From JABSQH01 sp965230015 (GTDB taxonomy: Bacteria > Actinomycetota > Acidimicrobiia > Acidimicrobiales > Ilumatobacteraceae): a stretch of DNA of 64,000 bases. The stretch is taken from positions 124,001 to 188,000 of the forward strand of contig CBDDKF010000001.1 of assembly GCA_965230015.1 (NCBI GenBank), written 5' to 3'. A model generated the notes under the pieces. The model was not told the DNA's origin and made no database searches. It was given only the letters and a program-made list of their open reading frames with translations. Below are positions 11,801-19,528 of this stretch, piece by piece. How positions within the stretch are numbered: the first letter of the stretch is position 1; every line of letters starts with the position of its first letter. The position numbers were made by a program, and so were the translations under genes.

Positions 11801-14800
11801 GGTTTTCCCGAGGTGCTCTTCCTCGCGGCGCCGACGACGAACTCGTCGTCGAGCCCGTCGATCATGTACGTCCTCGACGGCCGCGATGGGTCGTTGCTGT
11901 GGGCAACCGAGCGGACGATGCGGTCGACCTCGTCTCCGGTGCTTGGCGATCTCGATGGCGACGGTCTGCTCGAGGTGGTCGCTGTCGGTTCGAACTTGCG
12001 CGATGTGATCGTGTTCGGCCACGACGGTGAAGAACTCGACCGGATCACCATGGTCGGGACGGTCGGCAACCTTGCGCTCGCTGACCTCGACGCCGACGGC
12101 ACGCCAGAGATCGTGGCGCCCGTGAGTAACCAGGTCGCGGCCCTGACTGTCAGCTTCGACGCGTTGGGAGCGGTCACGCTGACGGAGCGGTGGCTCACGC
12201 CGAGCAACACCGGCTGCGGCGGGCAGGGCGGGTCTGTGTTCTGTGTGCCGATCGTCGCCGATGTCGATCTCGATGGCGAACCCGAGATCGTCGCTGGGAA
12301 CCGCATCCTCAGCGCCGACGGCAGCCTTGAACACGACAGCGACCTGGCCGACGGGTTCGTCGCCATCGGCAACTTCGACGACGACGCCGAAGCCGAGATC
12401 GTCCACGTCAGAAGTAACGAGGTACGTCTTCTCAACCACGACCTGACGGTTGTGTGGGGTCCGGTGGCGATCCCTGAGGGTGGGCGCGGCGGGCCGCCGA
12501 CGGTCGGCGACTACGACTCCGACGGTGAGCCCGAGATCGGTGTGGCAGGCGCCCGCCGGTACTTCGTGCTCGACAGCGACGGCACCGAGTTGTGGCAGGC
12601 CGAGACCGTCGACACCAGCTCGGACATCACTGGCTCGACGATCTTCGACTTCGACAACGATGGGACCACCGAGGTCGTCTACCGCGACGAACAGCACCTG
12701 TGGATCTTCAACGGACCGACGGGCGAGGTCCGCTACCAAACCCCGATTCGTTCACGAACACTGATCGAGTACCCGATCGTCGCCGATGTCGACGCCGATG
12801 GTCAGGCCGAAATCGTTATCACCCAAGACGACAACGCAACGCTGCCCGACGGGACCACCAGACCAAAGGGCCTGTACGTGTTCGAAGGTGGACTGGACGA
12901 CTGGGTGCGCGCCCGATCGATCTGGAACCAGCACAGCTACCACGTCACCAACATCAACACCGACGGCACCATCCCGACCGTGGAGCCACCCAACTGGCTC
13001 GACGGCTCGCTCAACAACTTCCGCCAACAGTCGTTCTCGTCAAACGACGTCACGGGACTTGACTCGTTCACCTACCGGGTGGCGGACCCGTCGGGTGCGA
13101 GCAGCGACGCCACGGCATACGTCGAGATCAGACCCGCGCAGAACGACCCGGTAGTCACATGCACACCACCGGCCACGGCAACCGTCGGCTACGACTACAC
13201 CGGCCGAGTCTGTGCGACTGACCCCGACAACGACGATCTCACGTTTGCTGGTGCCGCCAACCTGGCGGCGAGCGCGCAGATCCCCGCCAGGGCACATCCG
13301 TGGCTCGCCGGCCAGCCCGACGGTGCGATCCTGCTCGGCGACAACGCGCCCGACAACAGCCCGGTCCTCGTTGCCACCGACGAGTTCTTCGCTGCAGGAG
13401 AGGCACTGACCTTCAACGTGTCAGGCAACGCCGGCACCGACTTCTCGATCGTGTACGGACCCGATGGAAACAGCAACACCTTCTTCGGCGCGCAGAACGG
13501 GCTGGCGGGAATCTGGGCGCCGTTCGCTGCGCCGGTCGGCGTGTTCTTGAACAACGACGTGCCCGATCCCGGTTCCGCCCCGCCGCCAGATCTCGACTTC
13601 CGGCCCTCCGGTCTCGGGGAAGACTTCGAGAGTCTGTCGCCGCAGCTGGGCCAGCCGTTCTTCATCGGTGACGGTCGCACGCCTGACGGCATCGCACAGG
13701 AGTTCCTTGTACCCGATGGAGCGTCGCGACTGTACGTCGGCGTGATGGACGACAACGCCTGGGCGACGAACCCGGGAGACGGCTTCGAGCTCACCGTGGT
13801 CTCACCACGCGATGCCGGGATCGACGTCGATCCAATCAGTGGCGTCGTGACCTGGACGCCGCCGACCGTCGGGCAGTACCGCTTCTCCGGCACCGTCACC
13901 GACGAGAGTTCCGAGCTGCGCTCGACTCCGTTCGCCCAGACGATCACCGTGGCCGAACCCGTCGAGGTGCCCGATGTGGTCGGCCTCGCCGAGGCCGACG
14001 CCCGTCTAGCGGTGCTCGCTGCCGGCCTACGCGTCGGTAGCGTCGACCTCGCGCCATCGCTGGATGTCCCCGCCGACGAAGTCTTAGAACAGTTTCCACC
14101 AGCGGGCTCGAACGCGGCGCGCGATGCGCGCGTGGCGGTCACCATCTCGTCGGGTTCGTCGCCGGCCGACTTCGACGGCGACAGCGACGGGTTCACCCCG
14201 AATGAAGGCGACTGCAACGACGACGATCCAGCAATCAACCCCAGCCAAGAAGAGACCGATGGCGACGGCGTCGACAGCAACTGCGACGGCGAGGACGACG
14301 ACCTCGGAGTACAGGCGGTCGGCGTCACCGGCTCCGACAACGACCTCGCGGTCGGCCGAACACGTTCGTTCACCGCCCAGGCACTGCTCGCCGATGGCCG
14401 CACCATCGACATCACCGAGCTGGCCACCTTTGACACAAGCGACGACAGCATCGCAACCATTGCCGGACGCACGGTCACGGCGGTGGCGCCAGGAGCGTTC
14501 GACGTCACTGCGTCGTACGCCGGAATCACCACGCCCAAGCCGTTGACGGTGATCGACCCGCTGCCGACCGACGACACCCCACCTGTCGCCGAGATAACGG
14601 CACCGGTTGCCGGCGAGGACGTCTCTGCCGAAGTCGACATCATCGGCACCGCGACCGACGACAACCTGACCGGCTGGGCACTGACCGCCGTCGCTGAGGA
14701 CGGCACGGTGTTCACCGAGATCGCGGCCGGCACGACAGAGGTCGATGACGGCCTACTCGGCACGTTGGCGACTGCGAGTGTCCCCGCTGGGGTGGTCACG

Positions 14801-17800
14801 CTGCGCCTCGACGTCGAAGACGGTGGCGGCAACGTCAGCCGCATCGAGGTTCCCGTGATCGTGCTCGAGGGTCCGCAGCCGGGCCAGTTCTCGATGTCGT
14901 TTGTCGACCTGACCGTGCCGATGTCCGGGATCCCGATCTCGGTGATCCGCACCTACGACAGCCGCGACCGCCGCCCCGCCGACTTCGGGGCGGCATGGGA
15001 GCTCGACCTCAGCGGCCTCGACCTGCGGGTCAGCCCCGACCAGGGTGTCGGCTGGGAGATCGTGCCCGGGCGTTTCGCCTCCAGCGCGCTCCAGCCGACC
15101 ATCGATCACAGCGTCACGATCACGCTGCCCGACGGCGACCAAGAGGTCTTCGACCTGCTGCCGTCGCCACGGACATCGCTGTTCGTGCCACTGTCGTTCA
15201 CCACGGCCACCTACGATCCGCGACCGGGCACGACCGGAACACTGGTGCCCACCGGCAACACGAATCTGCTTGTTCTGCCGGATGCGACCGGCGTCCAGCT
15301 CGTCGACGACGCCACAACCGAGTCATACGAGCCGCCCGGGTTCGTGTACACCAGCCTCGGCGGCACCGCAGTCACGCTCGACGCCGACGGCACGATCACC
15401 CGAATCGAAGACCCGAACGGCAACGTCATCACGATCGGCGCCAACGGCATCACTCACTCCGCCGGCAAGTCGGTGACGTTCGAACGCGACGCGTTCGAAC
15501 GGATCGTCTCGGTCACCGACCCCGAGGGCAACGTCCAGACCTACGACTACAGCGCCGCAGGCGACCTTGTCGCCCACACCGACCGCGAGGGCCACACCAC
15601 GACGTTTGCCTACGACGACGGTCACTATCTGACCGAGATCGTCGACCCGCTGGGGCGGCAGGCAGGCCGGATGGAGTACGACGACCAGGGCCGGCTCGTC
15701 GCCACGATCGACGCCGAAGGGCGACGAGTCGAGATCGACCACGATCCCGACTCCAACACCTCCGTTGCGACCAACAGCGACGGATCACAACGGGTCCTCG
15801 TGTACGACGCCGACGGCAACGTCACCCAAGAGATCGACGAACTCCTGCGGCAGACCAACCGTACGTTCGACGACGACGGCAACCGGCTGAGTGAAACCGA
15901 CGGTGAGGGACGAACGATCAACTTCGCCTACGACGACGACGGGCTCGAAACCAGCCGCACCGATGGCGAAGGCAACACCTCGACCTGGGTGCGCGACGAC
16001 AACGGACGCGTGGTCGAACTGATCACCGATGATGGTGACCGCACCATCTGGACTCGTGACGCCGCAGGCAACGTCGTCGAAAGGGTCGATCCCGACGGAG
16101 CGGTGTGGGCGTGGTCGTACGACAGCGCCGGCAACATGCTGACCGAAACCGATCCGAACGGCAACACCACGACCTTCACCTACGACAGGTTCGGCCAGCT
16201 CATCGGCACCGTCGACCCGATGGGCCGCGACGTGGTCGTTGAGCTTGACGCCAGTGGTGCACCGACCGAGTTCACGATCAATGGCGACGACGGGTCCCGA
16301 ACCCTGCAGATGACCAACGACGCGAACGACGTGCCGTTGGCGATGACCCGTCCCAGCGGTGCCACTGAGACCAGGACGGTCGACGCCGCCGGCCAGGTCA
16401 CTGCGGTCACCGATGCCGTCGGGCGCGAGGTGATCCACACCTACGGGGATGATGCGCGTCTCGAGAGCACCGTTTTGGATGACGGAACGACGATGCAGAC
16501 CACGTACGACGTTCGCGGCCGTCTGGACTCCGCCGAGTCATTGGAAGGCGCACTGCGGGCGGTGTCCTACGACGCTGCGAGCCAGGTGACCTCGTACACC
16601 GACCCGTCGGGCGCTCTCGACGATCTCGGTGACGACTCCACGACCGACCTTGCCTACGACGACGGTGGCATGCTGACCTCCATCACCAATCCGAACGGGG
16701 TGATCATGGGGCTGGTGTTCGACGATGCCGGTCGCATCGCTGGCAGCACCGATTCGCTCGCCCGCACGACATCGTCGGTTCTCGACGATGAAGGCCGACC
16801 GGTCAGCGAGACCGATGCGTTGGGCCGCACGACGAGCTTCACCTACGACGACGCCGGTCGGGTCGTGGAGATCGGCTACGCCGATGGCACCACCGAGACC
16901 TCGACCTATGACGAGGCCGGAAATCGGCTGACCACGACCGATGAGCTGGGCCGCACGACCAGCTACGTCTACGACGCAGCCCATCGGATCGTCAGCATCA
17001 CCGACCCGACCGGGGCCGTCACCACGATGCGGTGGACGACGTTGAATAGAATTGCCTCGATCACCGATCCGCTCGGACGCACCACCAGGTTCAGCTACGA
17101 CATCGACGGGAACCTCGCCGACATCGTGCGACCTGACGGCGCGACGACCTCGTACGACTACGACGCCTCGGGTCTCCCGATTGAGGTGACCGACCCCAAC
17201 GGCTTGGTGACCACGACGACCTACGACGGGCTGCGCCGCCCGGCGACCATCACCTACGGCGATGGCCGCAGCGTCGCCTACACCTACGACGATGCGTCGA
17301 ACACGCCGGCAACGGTCACCGACCATCGCGGCACCACCACCCAGGTGACCGACGAACGCGGGCGGGTCACGAGCAGAACCGAGCCCGACGGGACCACCGT
17401 CGAGTACGTCTACGACGACGGCAACCGGCTCGTCGCCGTGCAGACGCCGTACGACCGAACGGAGTACACCTACGACCTCGGCGATCGGATGACCGCCCTC
17501 AGGGACGCCACTGGTACGGCAACGTTCACGTACGACGACGCCGACAACCTGCTCACGACCACGTTCCCGAACGGTGTGGTCGAGACGCGCACGTACGATG
17601 TTCGTGATCGGCTGTTGACCGTTCGAGCTGAGAGTCCGAGTGGCGTTGCGACAGATCTGGCGTACACGTACACGCCGGCAGGCCAGGTCGGTTCGATGAT
17701 CGATGCGGTGGTGGGTACGACGACCACCTACGGCTACGACGGCGCCGGTCGGCTGACCAGCGAGACGGTGGTCGGGGGCGGACGCGATCGTGCGGTCAGC

Positions 17801-19303
17801 CACACCCTCGACGCCGTCGGCAACCGCATCGCCGTCTCCGACTCGGTCGACGGCGACACCACGTTCACCTACGACGCCAGGGACCGCCTCGTGGCGGTGA
17901 GCGGGCCGGGCGGCGCCGCGGCACACACCTACGACGCTGCGGGCCAGCGAATTTCGTCTACCGGCCCGGACGGTCTAACGCTCTACGGTTGGGACGCGGC
18001 ACCACCGACTGGCATCGGTGCAGTCACCCACAGGCGCGCTCCAACAGCATGCGTACGCGTCCGATGGATTGCTGACGTCGACGATCAGTGGGGCGGACGA
18101 GGCCCGGTTCGTGCAGGTGCGCTACTCCCCGTACGCCGAGATCGCCGCCAGCTACCGGCCCGACGGCACGCTCATCGAGCGGTCGACGTTGGCCCCGGCG
18201 CGACTCGCAGTGACGGACGCCGCTGGGGTCACCCGCACCCTGCACGGCAACCATCTGGGCACGACCCTTGCGGTGACAGCCGCCGACGGGACGGTGCTCG
18301 GCCGAGAAGACCTCGGCCCGTTCGGTCAGCTCCGTTCCGACGGCGACACCGGTGCCTTCGGGTTCACCGGCGAGTACACCGACTCGACCAGCGGACTCGT
18401 GTACCTGCGGGCGCGGTGGTACGACCCGCAATCCGGCGTGATGCTCTCTGCGGATCCGTTCGGCGGCTTCGCCGACGACCCGTCCAGCTTGCACGACTAC
18501 TTGTACGCCTACGGCGACCCGGTCAACATGGCCGACCCGACTGGTCTCAACCCGACGCTGACGGAGCTGGCAACGAGCATGCTGCTCTTCGGCATCGGCT
18601 TGGCGGTCACCACGGGAGCCATCGGTGCGATGATGCTGCGCGACGGCGCCAGGACCTGGCAGGGCCCGACCTTCGACGTGACGATGGGAGTCGGTGCGTC
18701 GCCGTGGGAGGTCGGGTTTCGCGTTTCGTCGCTCAGGGCGTCGGCTCCGAAGGGCGACAGCGAACTGCACACCCGATCCCTCCATCTCACCCTGCTGTTC
18801 GGCGTGGGCATCGGGCTCGTGGACAAACTCGGGGCTCCCGATGCAGGGCAGGGCACCGGCAAGTTCTTGCGAGGCAAGGGACTGGGTTCGGTCGGCACGG
18901 CGATCGGAGGAATCGTGGCGTCGGCCGGCTCGCTGACGGCGGTCTCGCCGACGATGATCGCCAAACCGTACGGCATCAAGCCGTACGTCCTCACGCCGGC
19001 ATTCGCAACCGGTGGTGTGTCCGTGAGTGTCGGTTGGCTCGGCGGATTCCTCAACAACGCTGTCAGTGGAGACGCCACGACGTCGTGGTCGGCGAACTTC
19101 ACGATCATGGGATACGGCATCGGATTCGAGAGTCTCGACACGTCGAGCGACGTCGGCGCCGGCGCCACGATCCCCGAAATCGGGGCGTCGGTTCAGACCG
19201 GAGTGACGATCAGCCTCACGCCATTCAGCTGGATCGAGCAACCGACACCACCGCGTTGAGCCCAGCACTGCGGTTGCGTGGTGCTGTTGGGCGGTCGGAG
19301 TGA
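8822..19303 (+). CDS. RHS/YD-repeat giant surface protein, copy 2 (frameshift near the C-terminus)
   Basis: GTG start followed by an Arg-containing n-region, a hydrophobic segment and a VSA|EE-type signal cleavage site (residues 1-40). Order of domains: three 138-residue surface repeats (about 65-465), PPPVDPPP linker, PASTA 1 and 2 (about 497-632), cadherin-like domains (635-795), discoidin-like (800-955), FG-GAP propeller (970-1370), cadherin-like, PASTA 3 (about 1712-1778), MopE-like Asp-rich metal motif (1780-1825), Big-like domain (1828-1915), RHS N-cap region (about 2017-2120) and YD repeats (2190-3060). After GWDAA near 18000 the frame gives Arg-rich nonsense up to 19303, whereas frame 3 from about 18007 to 19259 encodes the true RHS core and tip. 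Removing one base gives 3478 residues. As written the protein lacks its core and tip. The gap to copy 1 is 91 bp with no room for an immunity gene. Confidence 0.85.
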   Translation: MSVADGSFRVVSRSRGTVGVAIGLVAALIVGVLVAAPVSAEELGQVGPPSDEVVPVAESRAVGEASSVVSLVPARVLETRAGRPTADGLFEGIGRRSALQVTEVDVLDRVGVPASGVEAVVMNATAIGAVQRGFLTVFPCGERPEASSVNYEAGGPAVANEVIAKVSDQGTVCVFNQRDLDIVLDVVGYIGAADTEVRAAGETSSVVSLVPARVLETRADRPTADAQFEGIGRRSARQVTEVDVLDRVGVPAEGVEAVVMNATAIGAVQRGFLTVFPCGERPEASSVNYEAGGPAVANEVIAKVSDQGTVCVFNQRDLDIVLDVVGYIGAADTETRAAGEASSAVSLVPARVLETRADRPTADGLFEGIGRRAARQVTEVDVLDRVGVPAEGVEAVVMNATAIGAIQRGFLTVFPCGDRPEASSVNYEAGGPAVANEVIAKVSDQGTVCVFNQRDLDIVLDVVGYISSIPSPTDPPPVDPPPVDPPPPPPPPPDGDVVVPDVVGLQQGQAIERIVDETLTPGLGGSRHDSAPAGEVIEQTPIGGSRVDEGDDVAFVLSLGPELVTVPDVLGDDETTARSKIEAADLTVGDVGAGESDVYDVGDVNLQLPLAGQQVLPGTPVDVTLTTGLVNDPPEITTNPVTEHTVGTEYVYDVDATDPESDPITFVLQAGPLDELGDPLAQIDPTTGVLTWTPTTDHAVPVDFAIRAEDSNGGIDVQSFTLDVRVPNRPPVPEDDVYGVAINDVLTVDADSGVLSNDTDPDDDDLTAEIVDDPANGTVAFTDDGSFTYTPFQQISGGTRFPGIDLTRFSLAEVDASSTQSASFVAENLVDGFAEEFWVAAFGTTTAQITLTFDASVTPATLDLLGIRGSNADSGLGLREVDVTLLDADDNTVLSLPGQLFPPNDDGGDDVDADLTVDLAAAAGGDAPAGVRSVVIDIVDTDGGRPGLGEVVLTGDGPRRNLSPDIQWSWTDSTGNGDGATLVSPTVGDLDGDGFPEVLFLAAPTTNSSSSPSIMYVLDGRDGSLLWATERTMRSTSSPVLGDLDGDGLLEVVAVGSNLRDVIVFGHDGEELDRITMVGTVGNLALADLDADGTPEIVAPVSNQVAALTVSFDALGAVTLTERWLTPSNTGCGGQGGSVFCVPIVADVDLDGEPEIVAGNRILSADGSLEHDSDLADGFVAIGNFDDDAEAEIVHVRSNEVRLLNHDLTVVWGPVAIPEGGRGGPPTVGDYDSDGEPEIGVAGARRYFVLDSDGTELWQAETVDTSSDITGSTIFDFDNDGTTEVVYRDEQHLWIFNGPTGEVRYQTPIRSRTLIEYPIVADVDADGQAEIVITQDDNATLPDGTTRPKGLYVFEGGLDDWVRARSIWNQHSYHVTNINTDGTIPTVEPPNWLDGSLNNFRQQSFSSNDVTGLDSFTYRVADPSGASSDATAYVEIRPAQNDPVVTCTPPATATVGYDYTGRVCATDPDNDDLTFAGAANLAASAQIPARAHPWLAGQPDGAILLGDNAPDNSPVLVATDEFFAAGEALTFNVSGNAGTDFSIVYGPDGNSNTFFGAQNGLAGIWAPFAAPVGVFLNNDVPDPGSAPPPDLDFRPSGLGEDFESLSPQLGQPFFIGDGRTPDGIAQEFLVPDGASRLYVGVMDDNAWATNPGDGFELTVVSPRDAGIDVDPISGVVTWTPPTVGQYRFSGTVTDESSELRSTPFAQTITVAEPVEVPDVVGLAEADARLAVLAAGLRVGSVDLAPSLDVPADEVLEQFPPAGSNAARDARVAVTISSGSSPADFDGDSDGFTPNEGDCNDDDPAINPSQEETDGDGVDSNCDGEDDDLGVQAVGVTGSDNDLAVGRTRSFTAQALLADGRTIDITELATFDTSDDSIATIAGRTVTAVAPGAFDVTASYAGITTPKPLTVIDPLPTDDTPPVAEITAPVAGEDVSAEVDIIGTATDDNLTGWALTAVAEDGTVFTEIAAGTTEVDDGLLGTLATASVPAGVVTLRLDVEDGGGNVSRIEVPVIVLEGPQPGQFSMSFVDLTVPMSGIPISVIRTYDSRDRRPADFGAAWELDLSGLDLRVSPDQGVGWEIVPGRFASSALQPTIDHSVTITLPDGDQEVFDLLPSPRTSLFVPLSFTTATYDPRPGTTGTLVPTGNTNLLVLPDATGVQLVDDATTESYEPPGFVYTSLGGTAVTLDADGTITRIEDPNGNVITIGANGITHSAGKSVTFERDAFERIVSVTDPEGNVQTYDYSAAGDLVAHTDREGHTTTFAYDDGHYLTEIVDPLGRQAGRMEYDDQGRLVATIDAEGRRVEIDHDPDSNTSVATNSDGSQRVLVYDADGNVTQEIDELLRQTNRTFDDDGNRLSETDGEGRTINFAYDDDGLETSRTDGEGNTSTWVRDDNGRVVELITDDGDRTIWTRDAAGNVVERVDPDGAVWAWSYDSAGNMLTETDPNGNTTTFTYDRFGQLIGTVDPMGRDVVVELDASGAPTEFTINGDDGSRTLQMTNDANDVPLAMTRPSGATETRTVDAAGQVTAVTDAVGREVIHTYGDDARLESTVLDDGTTMQTTYDVRGRLDSAESLEGALRAVSYDAASQVTSYTDPSGALDDLGDDSTTDLAYDDGGMLTSITNPNGVIMGLVFDDAGRIAGSTDSLARTTSSVLDDEGRPVSETDALGRTTSFTYDDAGRVVEIGYADGTTETSTYDEAGNRLTTTDELGRTTSYVYDAAHRIVSITDPTGAVTTMRWTTLNRIASITDPLGRTTRFSYDIDGNLADIVRPDGATTSYDYDASGLPIEVTDPNGLVTTTTYDGLRRPATITYGDGRSVAYTYDDASNTPATVTDHRGTTTQVTDERGRVTSRTEPDGTTVEYVYDDGNRLVAVQTPYDRTEYTYDLGDRMTALRDATGTATFTYDDADNLLTTTFPNGVVETRTYDVRDRLLTVRAESPSGVATDLAYTYTPAGQVGSMIDAVVGTTTTYGYDGAGRLTSETVVGGGRDRAVSHTLDAVGNRIAVSDSVDGDTTFTYDARDRLVAVSGPGGAAAHTYDAAGQRISSTGPDGLTLYGWDAAPPTGIGAVTHRRAPTACVRVRWIADVDDQWGGRGPVRAGALLPVRRDRRQLPARRHAHRAVDVGPGATRSDGRRWGHPHPARQPSGHDPCGDSRRRDGARPRRPRPVRSAPFRRRHRCLRVHRRVHRLDQRTRVPAGAVVRPAIRRDALCGSVRRLRRRPVQLARLLVRLRRPGQHGRPDWSQPDADGAGNEHAALRHRLGGHHGSHRCDDAARRRQDLAGPDLRRDDGSRCVAVGGRVSRFVAQGVGSEGRQRTAHPIPPSHPAVRRGHRARGQTRGSRCRAGHRQVLARQGTGFGRHGDRRNRGVGRLADGGLADDDRQTVRHQAVRPHAGIRNRWCVRECRLARRIPQQRCQWRRHDVVVGELHDHGIRHRIRESRHVERRRRRRHDPRNRGVGSDRSDDQPHAIQLDRATDTTALSPALRLRGAVGRSE
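9026..10224 (+). repeat. Three tandem 414-bp surface repeats in RHS copy 2
   Basis: The phrase encoding VSLVPARVLETR begins at 9026, 9440 and 9854, so the period is exactly 414 bp (138 residues). The last unit is cut short at about 10224 before the Pro-rich linker. Units are nearly identical in protein and DNA. The consensus carries PARVLETR at its start, AVVMNATAIGA and GFLTVFPCG in the middle and VCVFNQRDLDIVLDVVGYI at the end, with a conserved Cys pair (FPCG and VCVF). The same fold family recurs in the gene at 62282-64000. Confidence 0.9.
18007..19259 (+). other. Displaced RHS core and C-terminal tip of copy 2
   Basis: This frame encodes LASVQSPTGALQQ and then the RHS core (FGFTGEYTD, YLRARWYD, PVNMADPTGL) that completes copy 2. 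The last 236 residues, after DPTGL, are homologous to the tip of copy 1: both have RTW.GPT near the start, an LHTRS.HLT stretch, a YVLTP or WVLTP stretch, WSANF.IMG.GIG, and end in W(V/I)EQPTPP. It has no start codon of its own that looks used (the first GTG is mid-domain), so it should be read as part of copy 2 after a +1 base near 18002-18006. Confidence 0.85.
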
Positions 19304-19308
19304 TTCAT

Positions 19309-19395
19309 CGCGCCAACGACAGCACTCGTTGAATCGTGACGACGTCGAGCCAGCGGCCGAACTTGCGCTCGCACTGTCGGTAGCGGTGCCGGCTC
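19309..19395 (-). pseudogene. Relic of the 3' end of the GNAT acetyltransferase gene
   Basis: On the minus strand this stretch encodes RKFGRWLDVV, the same ending as the intact acetyltransferase at 29759-30268 (GRKFGRWLDVVSMQLML). At DNA level 19342-19367 is identical to 29784-29809, and similarity fades on both sides. It sits directly after RHS copy 2, the position the intact gene holds after copy 3. It is best read as a leftover of the duplication that produced copy 3. The rest of the gap from 19260 to the copy 3 promoter shows no other gene. Confidence 0.7.
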
Positions 19396-19514
19396 GAGAG
19401 CCGCCGGCGCAGCAGGCGAGCGCTAACGAGACGCCAACGAGCAGGCGGTTTCTCCCAGGTTGACGGACGCGCACCGATGGTTGGGTTGTTGGCGTTCTGT
19501 TGGTGGGGTGGTTT

Positions 19515-19520
19515 TAGGTT
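19515..19520 (+). promoter_or_regulatory. Predicted -10 box of a leaderless RHS copy 3 transcript
   Basis: TAGGTT is eight bases before the GTG at 19529. The surrounding bases (GGGGTGGTTTTAGGTT) are the same as upstream of copy 2, so the promoter appears to have been duplicated with the gene. An upstream in-frame TTG at 19460 would place the start before this box and is less likely. Confidence 0.5.
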
Positions 19521-19528
19521 CGCCGGCT

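Noticed and set aside
19460..19528. TTG at 19460 as the start of RHS copy 3.
   Set aside because: Similarity to copy 2 begins at the GTG at 19529, the extra residues precede the signal peptide, and the -10 box lies between the two positions.
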